The notes under the pieces are model-generated. The model searched no databases. It was not told the origin of the DNA and worked only from the letters and a program-made list of their open reading frames with translations. This document shows, in pieces, positions 52,062 through 61,000 of a stretch of 64,000 nucleotides of DNA (position 1 is its first letter; every line of letters begins with the position of its first letter). Origin of the DNA: Bradyrhizobium sp. CCGB01 (GTDB lineage: Bacteria; Pseudomonadota; Alphaproteobacteria; Rhizobiales; Xanthobacteraceae); NCBI RefSeq assembly GCF_024199795.1, contig NZ_JANADK010000001.1, positions 992,001 to 1,056,000 on the forward strand. Direction: 5' to 3'. Both the position numbers and the translations under genes were made by a program.

Positions 52062-54902
52062 CTATTTGTTCTCCAGAAGCTCGTTGGCCATCCTGATATC
52101 CGCCGTCTCCGAGCCCTCGGCAAAACCTTCGAGGGCCGATTGAACCAGTCGCTTCGCTTCCTCGCGGCAACCGCGTTTGGCGAGTAGCTGGGCGAGATCG
52201 ATCGCGGTCCGCAGCTCCCAGGCCTTCGCGCCTTTGCAGCGGCTCAATTCCAGTGATTGCCTGAAGTGGGCTTCTGCCTGCTCAGCCTCGGGCTGCGGGA
52301 GCGACAAGAGGACCTTGCCCTTCATGCGCAGCAGCTCGGGCATGTAGAGATGATCGCCGCCTTGCTCGACGAGGCGGATCGCGTCGTCGATCAGGCGCGC
52401 GCTCTGCTCGATCTGCCCGAGCGCCAACAGGCCATGCACAAGTGCGATGTTGAAGGTCGTGGTGAGCAGCTCGTAGCCGGCGTCGTGGAGCTCGCGCAGG
52501 CAGGCCCGTATCGTCTCGACGCCGCCCGCGGCATCGCCGCGCCGGATCGCCAGCTCGCCTTTGACGCCTCGGCCGACCGCGAGATAAGGGCCCATCGAGC
52601 GCAATTCGGCATGGGCGATGAAGCGGTCGATGTTCTCTTCCGCACCGTCGAGATCTCCACCCCAGAGATCGATCGAGACCGCCCAGATCAGCGCGATGCA
52701 GAGCGTGATCGGATGGTCCATCTGCGCGGCCTCGGTGACCGTCTGCAGTGCCAGCTGCCGCGCCTCCGCAGGTCGTCCCTGTAGCCAAAGCTCGCGTGCG
52801 AGCGAGATGCCGGCCCGGTTGCGGTGATCGAAGCCGTAGACCGTGCTGATCCGCTCCGTGCCCGGCCCGTGCCAGGCGGCTTCCAGCATGCCCAGTGCGT
52901 CGCGATGCTCGCCGGCCAGATGCAAGGAGACGCCCAGCAGCGAATGGGCGAGGGCGATGGAGGCGGCGTCGCCGAGCGTCTCGGCAACCACAAGGCTCTG
53001 CTGTGCGTAACCGAGCGCGGCGTCGAACTGTCCCATCCGTTCGTGGAAGATGTGCATGCGGCCGAGCAGCTGGAGCTGGTTCGGCGCGTCGCCGCGCGCT
53101 TCGGCGATCGCAAGGCTCCGGCTCAGGGCGGCACGCGCAGCTTCGCTGCCGCCGCGCGTGAACATCAAGGTCAGTCCGAGCGCGGCCTGGATGTGCATCT
53201 CCTCGGCGCTGCCGCGCGCGGGCGGGTCAAGGGCGAGCAGCGCCCGCTCCGACCAGCGCCGGCATTCGATCAGCAGCGACATCGCGAGAAAGATGGGAGC
53301 TGCCGCGGCGGCGAGCGCAATGCCGATGCCGACATCGCCCTCCGTGCCGAAGCACCACTCCAGCGCGGCGCGCACGTTGTGAAGCGCGGAGAAATGGATC
53401 GCGCGTTCGTCGGCGCTCGGCACCGTCGCCCACGTCGTGCCGGCCTGCTCCAGCCATCGCCGGTAGTAGGTTGCGTGGCGGCCAGCGAGCGCGGTCTCGT
53501 TCGGCTCGATCTCGAACAGATAGGCGCGCGTCGTGTCGAGCAGACGGTAGCGCATCATGGCGCCGATCGGCCGCGGCGCGACCATCGACTTGGCGACCAG
53601 GCTGTCGATGGCATCGAACAGGCGCGACCGGTCGACGCGCTCGTCCGGCACGATCTCGAGCGCGGCGTCGATGGTGAAGTGACCGGCGAAGACGGCAAGC
53701 CGCCGCACCACGAGGCGCTCTGTATCGGACAGGAGCCCGTAGCTCCAGTCCAGCGTCGCCTGCAAGGTCTTCTGCCGCGGCGGCGCGGTGCGCTGGCCCT
53801 GCCAGAGCAGATTGAGGCGTTCGTCCAGCAGTGCGGCTGTTTGTTCCAGGCCGTAGGCCTCGACCCGGCCGGCGGCGAGCTCGATTGCCAGCGCCATGCC
53901 GTCGAGCTTGCGGCAGATCCCGGCGACGATCGTGGCATTGGCATCGTCCAGCGCGATCTGCGCGCCGCCGGACATGGCACGTTCGAGGAAGAGTTGTAGC
54001 GCGGGATAGCTCTGCGCGATGGCCGCGGTCAGTCCGGGATTGTCGGGCGGAACGGCCAGCGGCGCCAACCGATAGACCTGCTCGCCCTCGACGCGCAGGG
54101 CTTCGCGGCTCGTTGCGAGGATGTGAACATTCGGCGCGGCGTGGAAGATTTCTGCCGCAAGCGGCGCCGCGGCGGCGACGACATGTTCGCAATTGTCCAG
54201 GATCAGCAGCATCCGCTTGTCCCGGAGATGGGTGAGCAGCGCGGGCAGGGGATCGTCGGTCTGCGCCGGCAAGCCCAGCATCAGCAGGATCGAGGTGATC
54301 ACGAGGTCGGGATCGCTCAGAGCAGCAAGATCAACAAAGTGTGCTGCGTCGGAGAAGGTCTCGAGCAGATCGTGAGCGATCGCCACCGCAACGGCGGTCT
54401 TGCCGACGCCGCCGGGGCCGACGATCGTCACGAAGCGCGACGAGATAAGCCTGTCCGAGACCGCGGCGACGACGTCGTCGCGCCCGACCATCCGTTGCAA
54501 ACGGTTAGGTAGTTTTACGGGCGGCAATTCCGCTCGCGGCGTGGGGCGCCGCTCTGCCTGGATTTCTCTCTGCGCGATCGGCGCCACGAAGCAATAGCCG
54601 CGGCCTGACAGAGTCGTGATGTAGCGGGCGCCGTCCTTGCCGTCGCCGAGCGCCTTGCGAAGCGCTGCGACCTGAAAGCGCAGATTGGCTTCTTCCACGG
54701 TGACGCCGGGCCACACCAGCGCCATCAGATCCCATTTACCGACGACCTGGTTCGGCCGCGACATCAGCGCGATCAGCGTGTCGAAGGCTTTCGCGCCGAG
54801 CGGCAGCGCCACGCCGTCGCGCGTCACAAGTCTTTCGTGCGGAGTCACGGTGAACGGCCCGAACGACAGGGTTCCCGTTGCGGCGCCGGCCGGCTCGATC
54901 AT
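52062..54902 (-). CDS. Winged-helix / STAND-type ATPase regulator with TPR-like C-terminus
   Basis: The protein has 946 residues. The N-terminal OmpR/SARP-type winged helix (about 10-108) contains LPLGAKAFDTLIALMSRPNQ and LRKALGDGKDGARYITTL. A STAND/NB-ARC-like ATPase follows, with Walker A GPGGVGKTAVAVAIA near residue 165 and Walker B MLLILDNCEHV near 240. The helix-repeat C-terminal half (about 500-930) carries TPR-like helices such as LLGRMHIFHERMGQFDAALGYAQQSL. This is the large AfsR/SARP-like or LuxR-independent STAND regulator class that switches on target genes when a ligand triggers ATP-dependent oligomerisation. It diverges from the ohr cluster, with direct repeats between. Confidence 0.88.
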   Translation of the reverse strand: MIEPAGAATGTLSFGPFTVTPHERLVTRDGVALPLGAKAFDTLIALMSRPNQVVGKWDLMALVWPGVTVEEANLRFQVAALRKALGDGKDGARYITTLSGRGYCFVAPIAQREIQAERRPTPRAELPPVKLPNRLQRMVGRDDVVAAVSDRLISSRFVTIVGPGGVGKTAVAVAIAHDLLETFSDAAHFVDLAALSDPDLVITSILLMLGLPAQTDDPLPALLTHLRDKRMLLILDNCEHVVAAAAPLAAEIFHAAPNVHILATSREALRVEGEQVYRLAPLAVPPDNPGLTAAIAQSYPALQLFLERAMSGGAQIALDDANATIVAGICRKLDGMALAIELAAGRVEAYGLEQTAALLDERLNLLWQGQRTAPPRQKTLQATLDWSYGLLSDTERLVVRRLAVFAGHFTIDAALEIVPDERVDRSRLFDAIDSLVAKSMVAPRPIGAMMRYRLLDTTRAYLFEIEPNETALAGRHATYYRRWLEQAGTTWATVPSADERAIHFSALHNVRAALEWCFGTEGDVGIGIALAAAAAPIFLAMSLLIECRRWSERALLALDPPARGSAEEMHIQAALGLTLMFTRGGSEAARAALSRSLAIAEARGDAPNQLQLLGRMHIFHERMGQFDAALGYAQQSLVVAETLGDAASIALAHSLLGVSLHLAGEHRDALGMLEAAWHGPGTERISTVYGFDHRNRAGISLARELWLQGRPAEARQLALQTVTEAAQMDHPITLCIALIWAVSIDLWGGDLDGAEENIDRFIAHAELRSMGPYLAVGRGVKGELAIRRGDAAGGVETIRACLRELHDAGYELLTTTFNIALVHGLLALGQIEQSARLIDDAIRLVEQGGDHLYMPELLRMKGKVLLSLPQPEAEQAEAHFRQSLELSRCKGAKAWELRTAIDLAQLLAKRGCREEAKRLVQSALEGFAEGSETADIRMANELLENK

Positions 54903-55021
54903 GGCGAATTCTTGGTCCTTTCACAGGACCCGATAGCCAGATGATGGCGATCCGGCAAGGCCGTCCCTGCATCGGCATCAGACCGCAGATGCAGGCCTCG
55001 TGAGGGACTGTAAGCCGAGGC

Positions 55022-55073
55022 CTCACAACTTCTCACAAGTCACAACGGGTGTCCTGCGGCGGCCGCTGATAAT
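55022..55073 (+). promoter_or_regulatory. Direct-repeat operator and promoter of the ohr cluster
   Basis: CTCACAA occurs at 55022-55028 and 55032-55038, exactly 10 bases apart, and a third related GTCACAA is at 55039-55045. A GATAAT -10 lies at 55068-55073 with only a poor -35 (ACGGGT) at 55045-55050, abutting the repeats. Direct repeats with helical spacing next to a weak -35 are typical sites for OmpR/SARP winged-helix activators. Assigning them to the divergent STAND regulator is inference. Confidence 0.5.
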
Positions 55074-55100
55074 CAAATGCGCGACGGCAAGGAGACCTTC

Positions 55101-55520
55101 ATGACGCAAGCGGCAAAAATACTTTACACGGCGCGCACTCACACCAGCGGCGGACGCCAAGACGGCACGTCCCGCAGCTCGGACGGCCGGCTTGATGTGC
55201 GGCTCTCGCCGCCCGGCGGCGCAGGCGTCGGCACCAATCCCGAGCAATTATTCGCGGCGGGCTGGTCGGCCTGCTTCGAAGGCGCGATGGAAAAAGCCGC
55301 GCGCAAGCGGAAGATCGATCTTCCCAGGAAATGCGCGGTCGATGCGGAGATCGATCTCGTGCTCGACGAGAACGCCTATTCGCTCCGGGCACGCCTCAAT
55401 GTCAGCCTGCCGGGCCTCGACCCCGAGATCGCGCGCGGCATCATCGATGACGCGCATCAGACCTGCCCCTATTCCAAGGCCGTTCGCGGCAACATCGACG
55501 TCACGGTTGCGCTGATCTGA
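55101..55520 (+). CDS. ohr: Ohr/OsmC-family organic hydroperoxide reductase
   Basis: This 139-residue cytosolic thiol peroxidase detoxifies organic hydroperoxides. An AAGGAGA ribosome binding site selects ATG 55101. The two catalytic cysteines are present: Cys58 in FAAGWSACFEGAM and Cys122 in DAHQTCPYSKAVRGN. The conserved Arg region SPPGGAGVGTNPEQLFAAG is typical of Ohr rather than OsmC. It is the first gene of a four-gene run with an alpha/beta hydrolase, a cytochrome P460 and an SDR enzyme. No OhrR (MarR type) is encoded alongside; the divergent STAND regulator is the local candidate. Confidence 0.9.
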   Translation: MTQAAKILYTARTHTSGGRQDGTSRSSDGRLDVRLSPPGGAGVGTNPEQLFAAGWSACFEGAMEKAARKRKIDLPRKCAVDAEIDLVLDENAYSLRARLNVSLPGLDPEIARGIIDDAHQTCPYSKAVRGNIDVTVALI

Positions 55521-55560
55521 CGCACCACATCCTCCCAACCATCAACAGGGTAACATCATC

Positions 55561-56592
55561 ATGAAGCAGATTATCGACCAGCATCGTCGCAAGTTTTTCG
55601 GCATCGCCGCGGGAACCGTCGCCGTCGGACTCGGCGCGATCGACCTCGCCCGTGCCGAGACGGACGCGCCGCGCTCCCAGGCATCGAACGCGTCCTTCGG
55701 CGCGATCAAGCAGATCGATGCCGGCGTCCTCAACGTCGGCTATGCGGAAGCGGGTCCCTCGAACGGCCCGGTGGCGATCCTGCTGCACGGCTGGCCCTAC
55801 GACATTCACGCCTTCGTCGACGTTGCGCCGATCCTGGCAAAGGCCGGCTATCGCGTGATCATCCCTTACCTGCGCGGCTATGGCACCACGCAATTCCTCT
55901 CCGGCGAGACGCCGCGCAACGGCGAGCCTGCCGCAATGGCCGTCGACATCATCGCGCTGATGGACAAGCTCGACATCAAGAAGGCGGTCGTCGCCGGCTT
56001 CGACTGGGGCGCACGCACGGCCGACGTCATCGCCGCGTTGTGGCCGGATCGCTGCCGCGCATTGGTGTCGGTCAGCGGCTACCTGATTTCCAGCCAGGCC
56101 GCCGGCAACGCGCCGCTGCCGCCGTCTGCCGAGTTGCAATGGTGGTACCAGTTCTACTTCGCGACCGAGCGCGGCCGCGCCGGATACGAGAAATACACGC
56201 ACGATTTCGCCAAGCTGATCTGGAAGCTCGCCTCGCCGCAGTGGAAGTTCGACGACGCCACCTTCAACCGGAGTGCCGCGGCGCTCGACAACAAGGATCA
56301 TGTCGCGATCACGATCCACAATTACCGCTGGCGGCTCGGGCTCGCCAAGGGCGAAGCCAAATACGAGCATATCGAAAAGAAGCTGGCCGAAACCCCCGTC
56401 ATCAGCGTGCCGACGATCACGATGGAAGGCGACGCCAATGGCGCGCCGCATCCCGAGCCGAGTGCCTACGCCAAGAGGTTCTCCGGCCGGTACGACTTCC
56501 GCCTGATCACCGGCGGCATCGGGCACAATCTGCCGCAGGAAGCGCCGCAAGCCTTTGCCAAGGCCGTCATCGACGCCGACGGCGGCGCCTGA
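55561..56592 (+). CDS. Tat-exported alpha/beta hydrolase with Asp nucleophile (epoxide-hydrolase/dehalogenase type)
   Basis: The 343-residue protein begins MKQIIDQHRRKFFGIAAGTVAVG, a twin-arginine (HRRKFFG) Tat signal with cleavage near ARAET. The alpha/beta core shows the oxyanion segment LLHGWPYDIHAF, the nucleophile elbow VAGFDWGARTADV with Asp147, and the catalytic His near 322 in GIGHNLPQEAP. The Asp nucleophile and HGWP motif point to epoxide hydrolases or haloalkane/haloacetate dehalogenases, rather than serine esterases. Periplasmic location suggests an environmental substrate. It follows ohr by 40 bases. Confidence 0.9.
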   Translation: MKQIIDQHRRKFFGIAAGTVAVGLGAIDLARAETDAPRSQASNASFGAIKQIDAGVLNVGYAEAGPSNGPVAILLHGWPYDIHAFVDVAPILAKAGYRVIIPYLRGYGTTQFLSGETPRNGEPAAMAVDIIALMDKLDIKKAVVAGFDWGARTADVIAALWPDRCRALVSVSGYLISSQAAGNAPLPPSAELQWWYQFYFATERGRAGYEKYTHDFAKLIWKLASPQWKFDDATFNRSAAALDNKDHVAITIHNYRWRLGLAKGEAKYEHIEKKLAETPVISVPTITMEGDANGAPHPEPSAYAKRFSGRYDFRLITGGIGHNLPQEAPQAFAKAVIDADGGA

Positions 56593-56663
56593 GGATTTTG
56601 TCTGCCCCGGTCCGGCCTCGCTGGACCGGGGATCATCCGTCGATCCGAGCTTGTTGAAAAATC

Positions 56664-57227
56664 ATGACCCCAACTGCACCTGAAAAGAAGAAGTTCGCAT
56701 TCTCCACGGTGATCATTCTTGCCGTGGTCCTCCTCGTCGTTGTGCTGACTTGCGTTCCATACCTCGCCACGATCGTCTTGGCCCAGACGTCCGCGGAGCG
56801 CGCAACGGCCGATGCCTCACCAATCTTCGGTGTCACGATTCCCGCCGGCTACAAGCAGTGGGAGCTGATCGCACCGGCCGAGGAGGCGGCGCCCCTCGAC
56901 GAGCTTCGCGCCGTCGTCGGCAACCAGACCGCGATCGATGCCTATCAGGCCGGCAAGCTTCCGTTTCCGGACGGTACCGTTCTGGTCAAGCGCGCCTGGA
57001 AGCGGAAACAGTCGCCCGAGTTTGTGTCCGCGACGATTCCCGGTGCTGCCACCACGGTCCAGGTGATGGTCAAGGATTCCAAGAAATACGCCTCGACCGG
57101 CGGCTGGGGCTTTGGCCGCTTCATCAACGGCAAGCCGGTCGACGAGGCCCAGCATCGCACCTGTTGGGGCTGTCACGAAGCCCGCGCCAAGAGCCGCGAC
57201 TACGTCTTCACGCGGCTCGCGCCGTGA
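56664..57227 (+). CDS. Cytochrome P460-family protein
   Basis: This 187-residue exported protein has an uncleaved signal or anchor (STVIILAVVLLVVVLTCVPY) and a soluble domain with SPIFGVTIPAGYKQWELIAPA (beginning of the P460 fold), FPDGTVLVKRAWKRK and the C-terminal heme-binding CWGCH. P460 proteins carry a c-type heme with a covalent Lys link and oxidise hydroxylamine or detoxify NO; a Lys in VKRAWK sits in a plausible crosslink position. The substrate here cannot be fixed from sequence. Confidence 0.85.
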   Translation: MTPTAPEKKKFAFSTVIILAVVLLVVVLTCVPYLATIVLAQTSAERATADASPIFGVTIPAGYKQWELIAPAEEAAPLDELRAVVGNQTAIDAYQAGKLPFPDGTVLVKRAWKRKQSPEFVSATIPGAATTVQVMVKDSKKYASTGGWGFGRFINGKPVDEAQHRTCWGCHEARAKSRDYVFTRLAP

Positions 57228-57244
57228 GCCGTACGGAGCGCACC

Positions 57245-58069
57245 ATGTCGAAGATCTGGTTCATCAGTGGCAGCTCGCGCGGGCTGGGCCGCGCCATCAC
57301 CGAAGCGGCGCTCGCGGCGGGAGACCGCGTGGTTGCGACGGCGCGGGACATCAAGCCGCTCGAAGCGCTGCGCGAGCGCTTCGGTGGAAGCCTGCGGCTC
57401 GCAACGCTCGACGTGACCGACGAGGTCGCGGCGCAGGCGGCCATTGACCTTGCCGTGGATGCGTTCGGCGGCGTCGATGTGGTCGTGAACAATGCCGGCT
57501 ATGGCGATCTCGGATCGGTCGAGGACACGAGCCTGGCCTCGTTCCGTCAGCAGATCGAGGTCAATCTGCTCGGCACCATCATCGTCACGAAAGCGGCGAT
57601 CCCCGTGCTGCGCCGGCAGCGCCGCGGGCATATCGTGCAATTCTCATCCGTCGGCGGGCGGATCGGAGCCCCCGCACGCGCGGCCTATTCGGCTGCGAAA
57701 TGGGGCATCGAGGGTTTTTCGGAATCGCTGGCGCGCGAGATGGCGTTGATCGGCGTGCACGTCACGATCGTCGAACCCGGCGGCTTCCGTACGGGCTTTG
57801 CGCAGGCCGCGCATGCGACCGATGAAGGCCGCGCGGAATACGATGCGGTGGTTGGCGCTGCCGTCAGGATGCAGCGGGATTACGATGGCCGCCAGCCGGG
57901 TGCTCCGGCGAAGGCTGCGACCGTCGTGTTGAAGCTCGTCGACATGGAGCATCCGCCGCTCCGGATCGCGCTCGGCAGCGACGCCGTGAATGCCATCGCG
58001 GCGACGGACCGGCAACGCCTCGAAGAGCTCGAGAGGTGGCGCGCGCTGAGCGTCTCGACCGACTACTGA
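57245..58069 (+). CDS. SDR-family oxidoreductase
   Basis: This 274-residue classical short-chain dehydrogenase has the NAD(P) loop WFISGSSRGLGRAITEAAL, NNAG in VVNNAGYGDL, the catalytic Ser in QFSSVGGRI and the YxxxK motif in AAYSAAKWGIEGFSE, then VEPGGFRTGF. The substrate is unknown; such enzymes act on aldehydes, ketones or alcohols. It starts 17 bases after the P460 gene and ends seven bases before the convergent hybrid kinase. With ohr, the hydrolase and P460 it completes a cluster of detoxification-like functions. Confidence 0.92.
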   Translation: MSKIWFISGSSRGLGRAITEAALAAGDRVVATARDIKPLEALRERFGGSLRLATLDVTDEVAAQAAIDLAVDAFGGVDVVVNNAGYGDLGSVEDTSLASFRQQIEVNLLGTIIVTKAAIPVLRRQRRGHIVQFSSVGGRIGAPARAAYSAAKWGIEGFSESLAREMALIGVHVTIVEPGGFRTGFAQAAHATDEGRAEYDAVVGAAVRMQRDYDGRQPGAPAKAATVVLKLVDMEHPPLRIALGSDAVNAIAATDRQRLEELERWRALSVSTDY

Positions 58070-58076
58070 CCGCGTC

Positions 58077-61000
58077 TCATTCCGCCGCCACCACCATCTG
58101 CTGCGTGCGCCACTGGCCGAGCAGGGCGCGCAGCGAGGCCGGCTTCACCGGCTTGTTGAGCACCGCGATTTTTTCCTCGCGCGCGGCGACTTGCACGGCG
58201 GGGCTGCGGTCGGCGGTGATGAGGATCGCAGGAATGCCGTCGCCGAAGCGGCGGCGGATGTCGCGGATGGCGGCAATGCCGTTGCCGCGGTCGAGATGAT
58301 AGTCGACCAGGAGGCCGGTGACGCGCCGGCCGGCCGTTTCGATCGCGGCGATCGCGCCTTCGGGGTCGGCGACCGCGATCACCTCGGCGTCCCAGGCCTT
58401 CAGCAGCGTGCGCATGCCGTCGAGGATCGCGGCGTCGTTCTCGATGCAGACGATCAGGGCGCCCGAGATCGGCGTGCGCGCCAGCGGCGTCGCGCTGGTC
58501 ACGGCCGCGGTGTGGGTGATCGCCTTCGCCGTCGGCACCGTCACCGAGAATACCGAGCCGCCGCTCTTATTGCCGTCGATGGCGATGCCGTGCTTGAGCA
58601 CGCGCGCGAGGCGTTCGACGATCGACAGGCCAAGGCCGAGGCCGCGGGCGATCCGCGCGCCCTGCTCGAGGCGGTGGAATTCCTTGAAGATCTCGCCACG
58701 CTTGACCGGCGGAATGCCGACACCGGTGTCGTAGACGCAGATCTTGAGTGACGGGCCCTGGCGGCGGCAGCCGACCAGCACGCGTCCGCGCGGGGTGTAT
58801 TTGATCGCGTTGGAGATCAGGTTCTGGAGCAGGCGCCGCAGCAAGAGCCGATCGGACTCGACCGGCAGCGAGCAGGGCACGAAGGCGAGCTCCAGGTTCT
58901 TGGCGCGTGCGATCGGCGCGAACTCGATCTCCAGCGAGCGCATCAGATCCGCCATCTTGAAGCTCGAGGTCGAGGTCGTCATGGCGCCGGCGTCGAGCCT
59001 GGAGATGTCGAGCAGTGCGCCGAGGATCTCCTCGATCGCCTGGAGCGATTCGTCGATGTTCTCGACCAGCCGCGTCTCCTCGCCGCTGTGCTGGCGCTCG
59101 ACCAGGCTCGTGACATAGAGCCGCGCCGCGTTCAGGGGCTGGAGGATGTCGTGGCTGGCTGCCGCCAGGAAGCGCGTCTTGGAGATGCTGGCGTCTTCGG
59201 CGGCGCTCTTGGCCAGCGCCAGCTCGGAATTCAGCCGGGTCAGCTCCTCGGTGCGATCGCGTACCCGCTTTTCGAGCGTCGCGTTGGCGCGCTCCAGCGC
59301 TTCGGCCGCCTCGAACGTGGGCGTGACGTCGGTGAAGGTGATGACGAAGCCGCCGCCGGGCATCCGGTTGGTGAGCACCTCGATCACCATGTGGCGTTCC
59401 GGCAGGCGCTCGAGATAGGGCTCGCTGTCGGTGGTGTAGGCCGCAAGCCGCTGCTCCAGCACGGCTTCGCGCTCGGCCGGATCGTCCGGCTCGCTCACAC
59501 CCATGAATTCCAGGATCTCACGTAGCGGCGTGCCGAACTGGATGAAATGCGGCGGCACGTTCAGGAGATCGCCGAACTGCCGGTTGGAGCAGATCAGTTG
59601 CAGATCGGCATCGAACACCGCGATGCCCTGGCGGACATGGTTGAGCGCGGTCTGGAGGATCTCGCGGTTGAAATGCAGCGCCGCGTGGGAATCGTCGAGC
59701 AGTTTCAGCGCCGCCTTCGCCGAAACCGTCCGCTTGCGCAGCAGCAGCGACATCACGAGGCGCGAGGAGGCAGCGCCGATCGAAGAGGCGATCAGGTGCT
59801 CCGCATGCTGCAGCAGCTCGAAATCGGCGGGCGCCCCGGACTCCAGCCGTACATTGCGCCGGGTCGAAAACGCTTCGAACGAATGCCGGGCGCGGTCGGG
59901 CCCGAGATATTGCGCGACCGTGGTCTGGATGTCCTGCACGGTGACGGTGGTGCGCCAGCGTCGAAAGCTCGGGGAGATCGGCGCGAGCGTGTTGGGCACG
60001 AACAGATCGGCCTGCACCAGCTCGATCGAAGACGGCCGGCGCGCCAGCGACAGCAGCACATAGGTCAGGATGTTGAGCGACAGCGACCAGATCACGCCGT
60101 GCATCAGCGGCGGCAGGTCGGCGCCGAACAGCGCCTGCGGGCGCAGCGCCTCGATGCCGAACGGGCCGTGCTGGAGCAGCATGATGCCCGCCGTCGAGGA
60201 GTCCATGAAGCTCGGGATGAACAGCGTATAGAGCCACACCGTGAACCCGACCAGCATACCGCCGATCGCGCCGCGCGCGGTGGCGCGCCGCCACAACAGC
60301 CCGCCGAAGAAGCTTGGCGCGAGCTGGGCGATGGCGGCAAAGGAGAGCAGGCCGATCGCCGCCAGCTGGGTGTTGCCGAGCGCGCGATAGTAGAAATAGG
60401 CCAGCACCATGATGGCGAAGATCGCGAGCCGGCGCGAGCGCAGCAGGAAGTCGCTGAAATCGGCACCGCCGGTCCGCCCCTCCGGCCGCCGTTGCAGCAC
60501 CAGCGGCACCACGAGGTCGTTCGAGACCATGATGGAGAGCGCGACGCATTCGACGATCACCATCGCGGTCGCCGCGGACAGGCCGCCGACGAAGATGGCG
60601 ACGCTGAGCAGATCCGCGCCGCCCTCCATCGGCAGCGCCAGCACGTACATATCCGGGTCCGCCGCGCCGAACGGGAAGGTGACCAGGCCGGCGAGCGCGA
60701 TCGGGATCACGAACACATTGATGGCGACGAGATAGAGCGGAAACAGCCAGCGCGCGCGGCTGACCTCGGCGTCCGAGGAATTCTCCACCACGCTGACGTG
60801 GAACTGGCGCGGCAGCAGCATGATCGCGCACAGCGACAGCAGCGTCATGGTCAGGAAGTTGCCGATCGACGGCGTATAGTTGATGGCGCGCACCGCCTCC
60901 GGCGTCTTCATCGCGCGCTCGATCAGTTCGTGCGGCGAGAACATCCAGAAGGTGACGAAGACGCCCGCGGTGAGGAAAGCGACCAGCTTGATGATGGATT

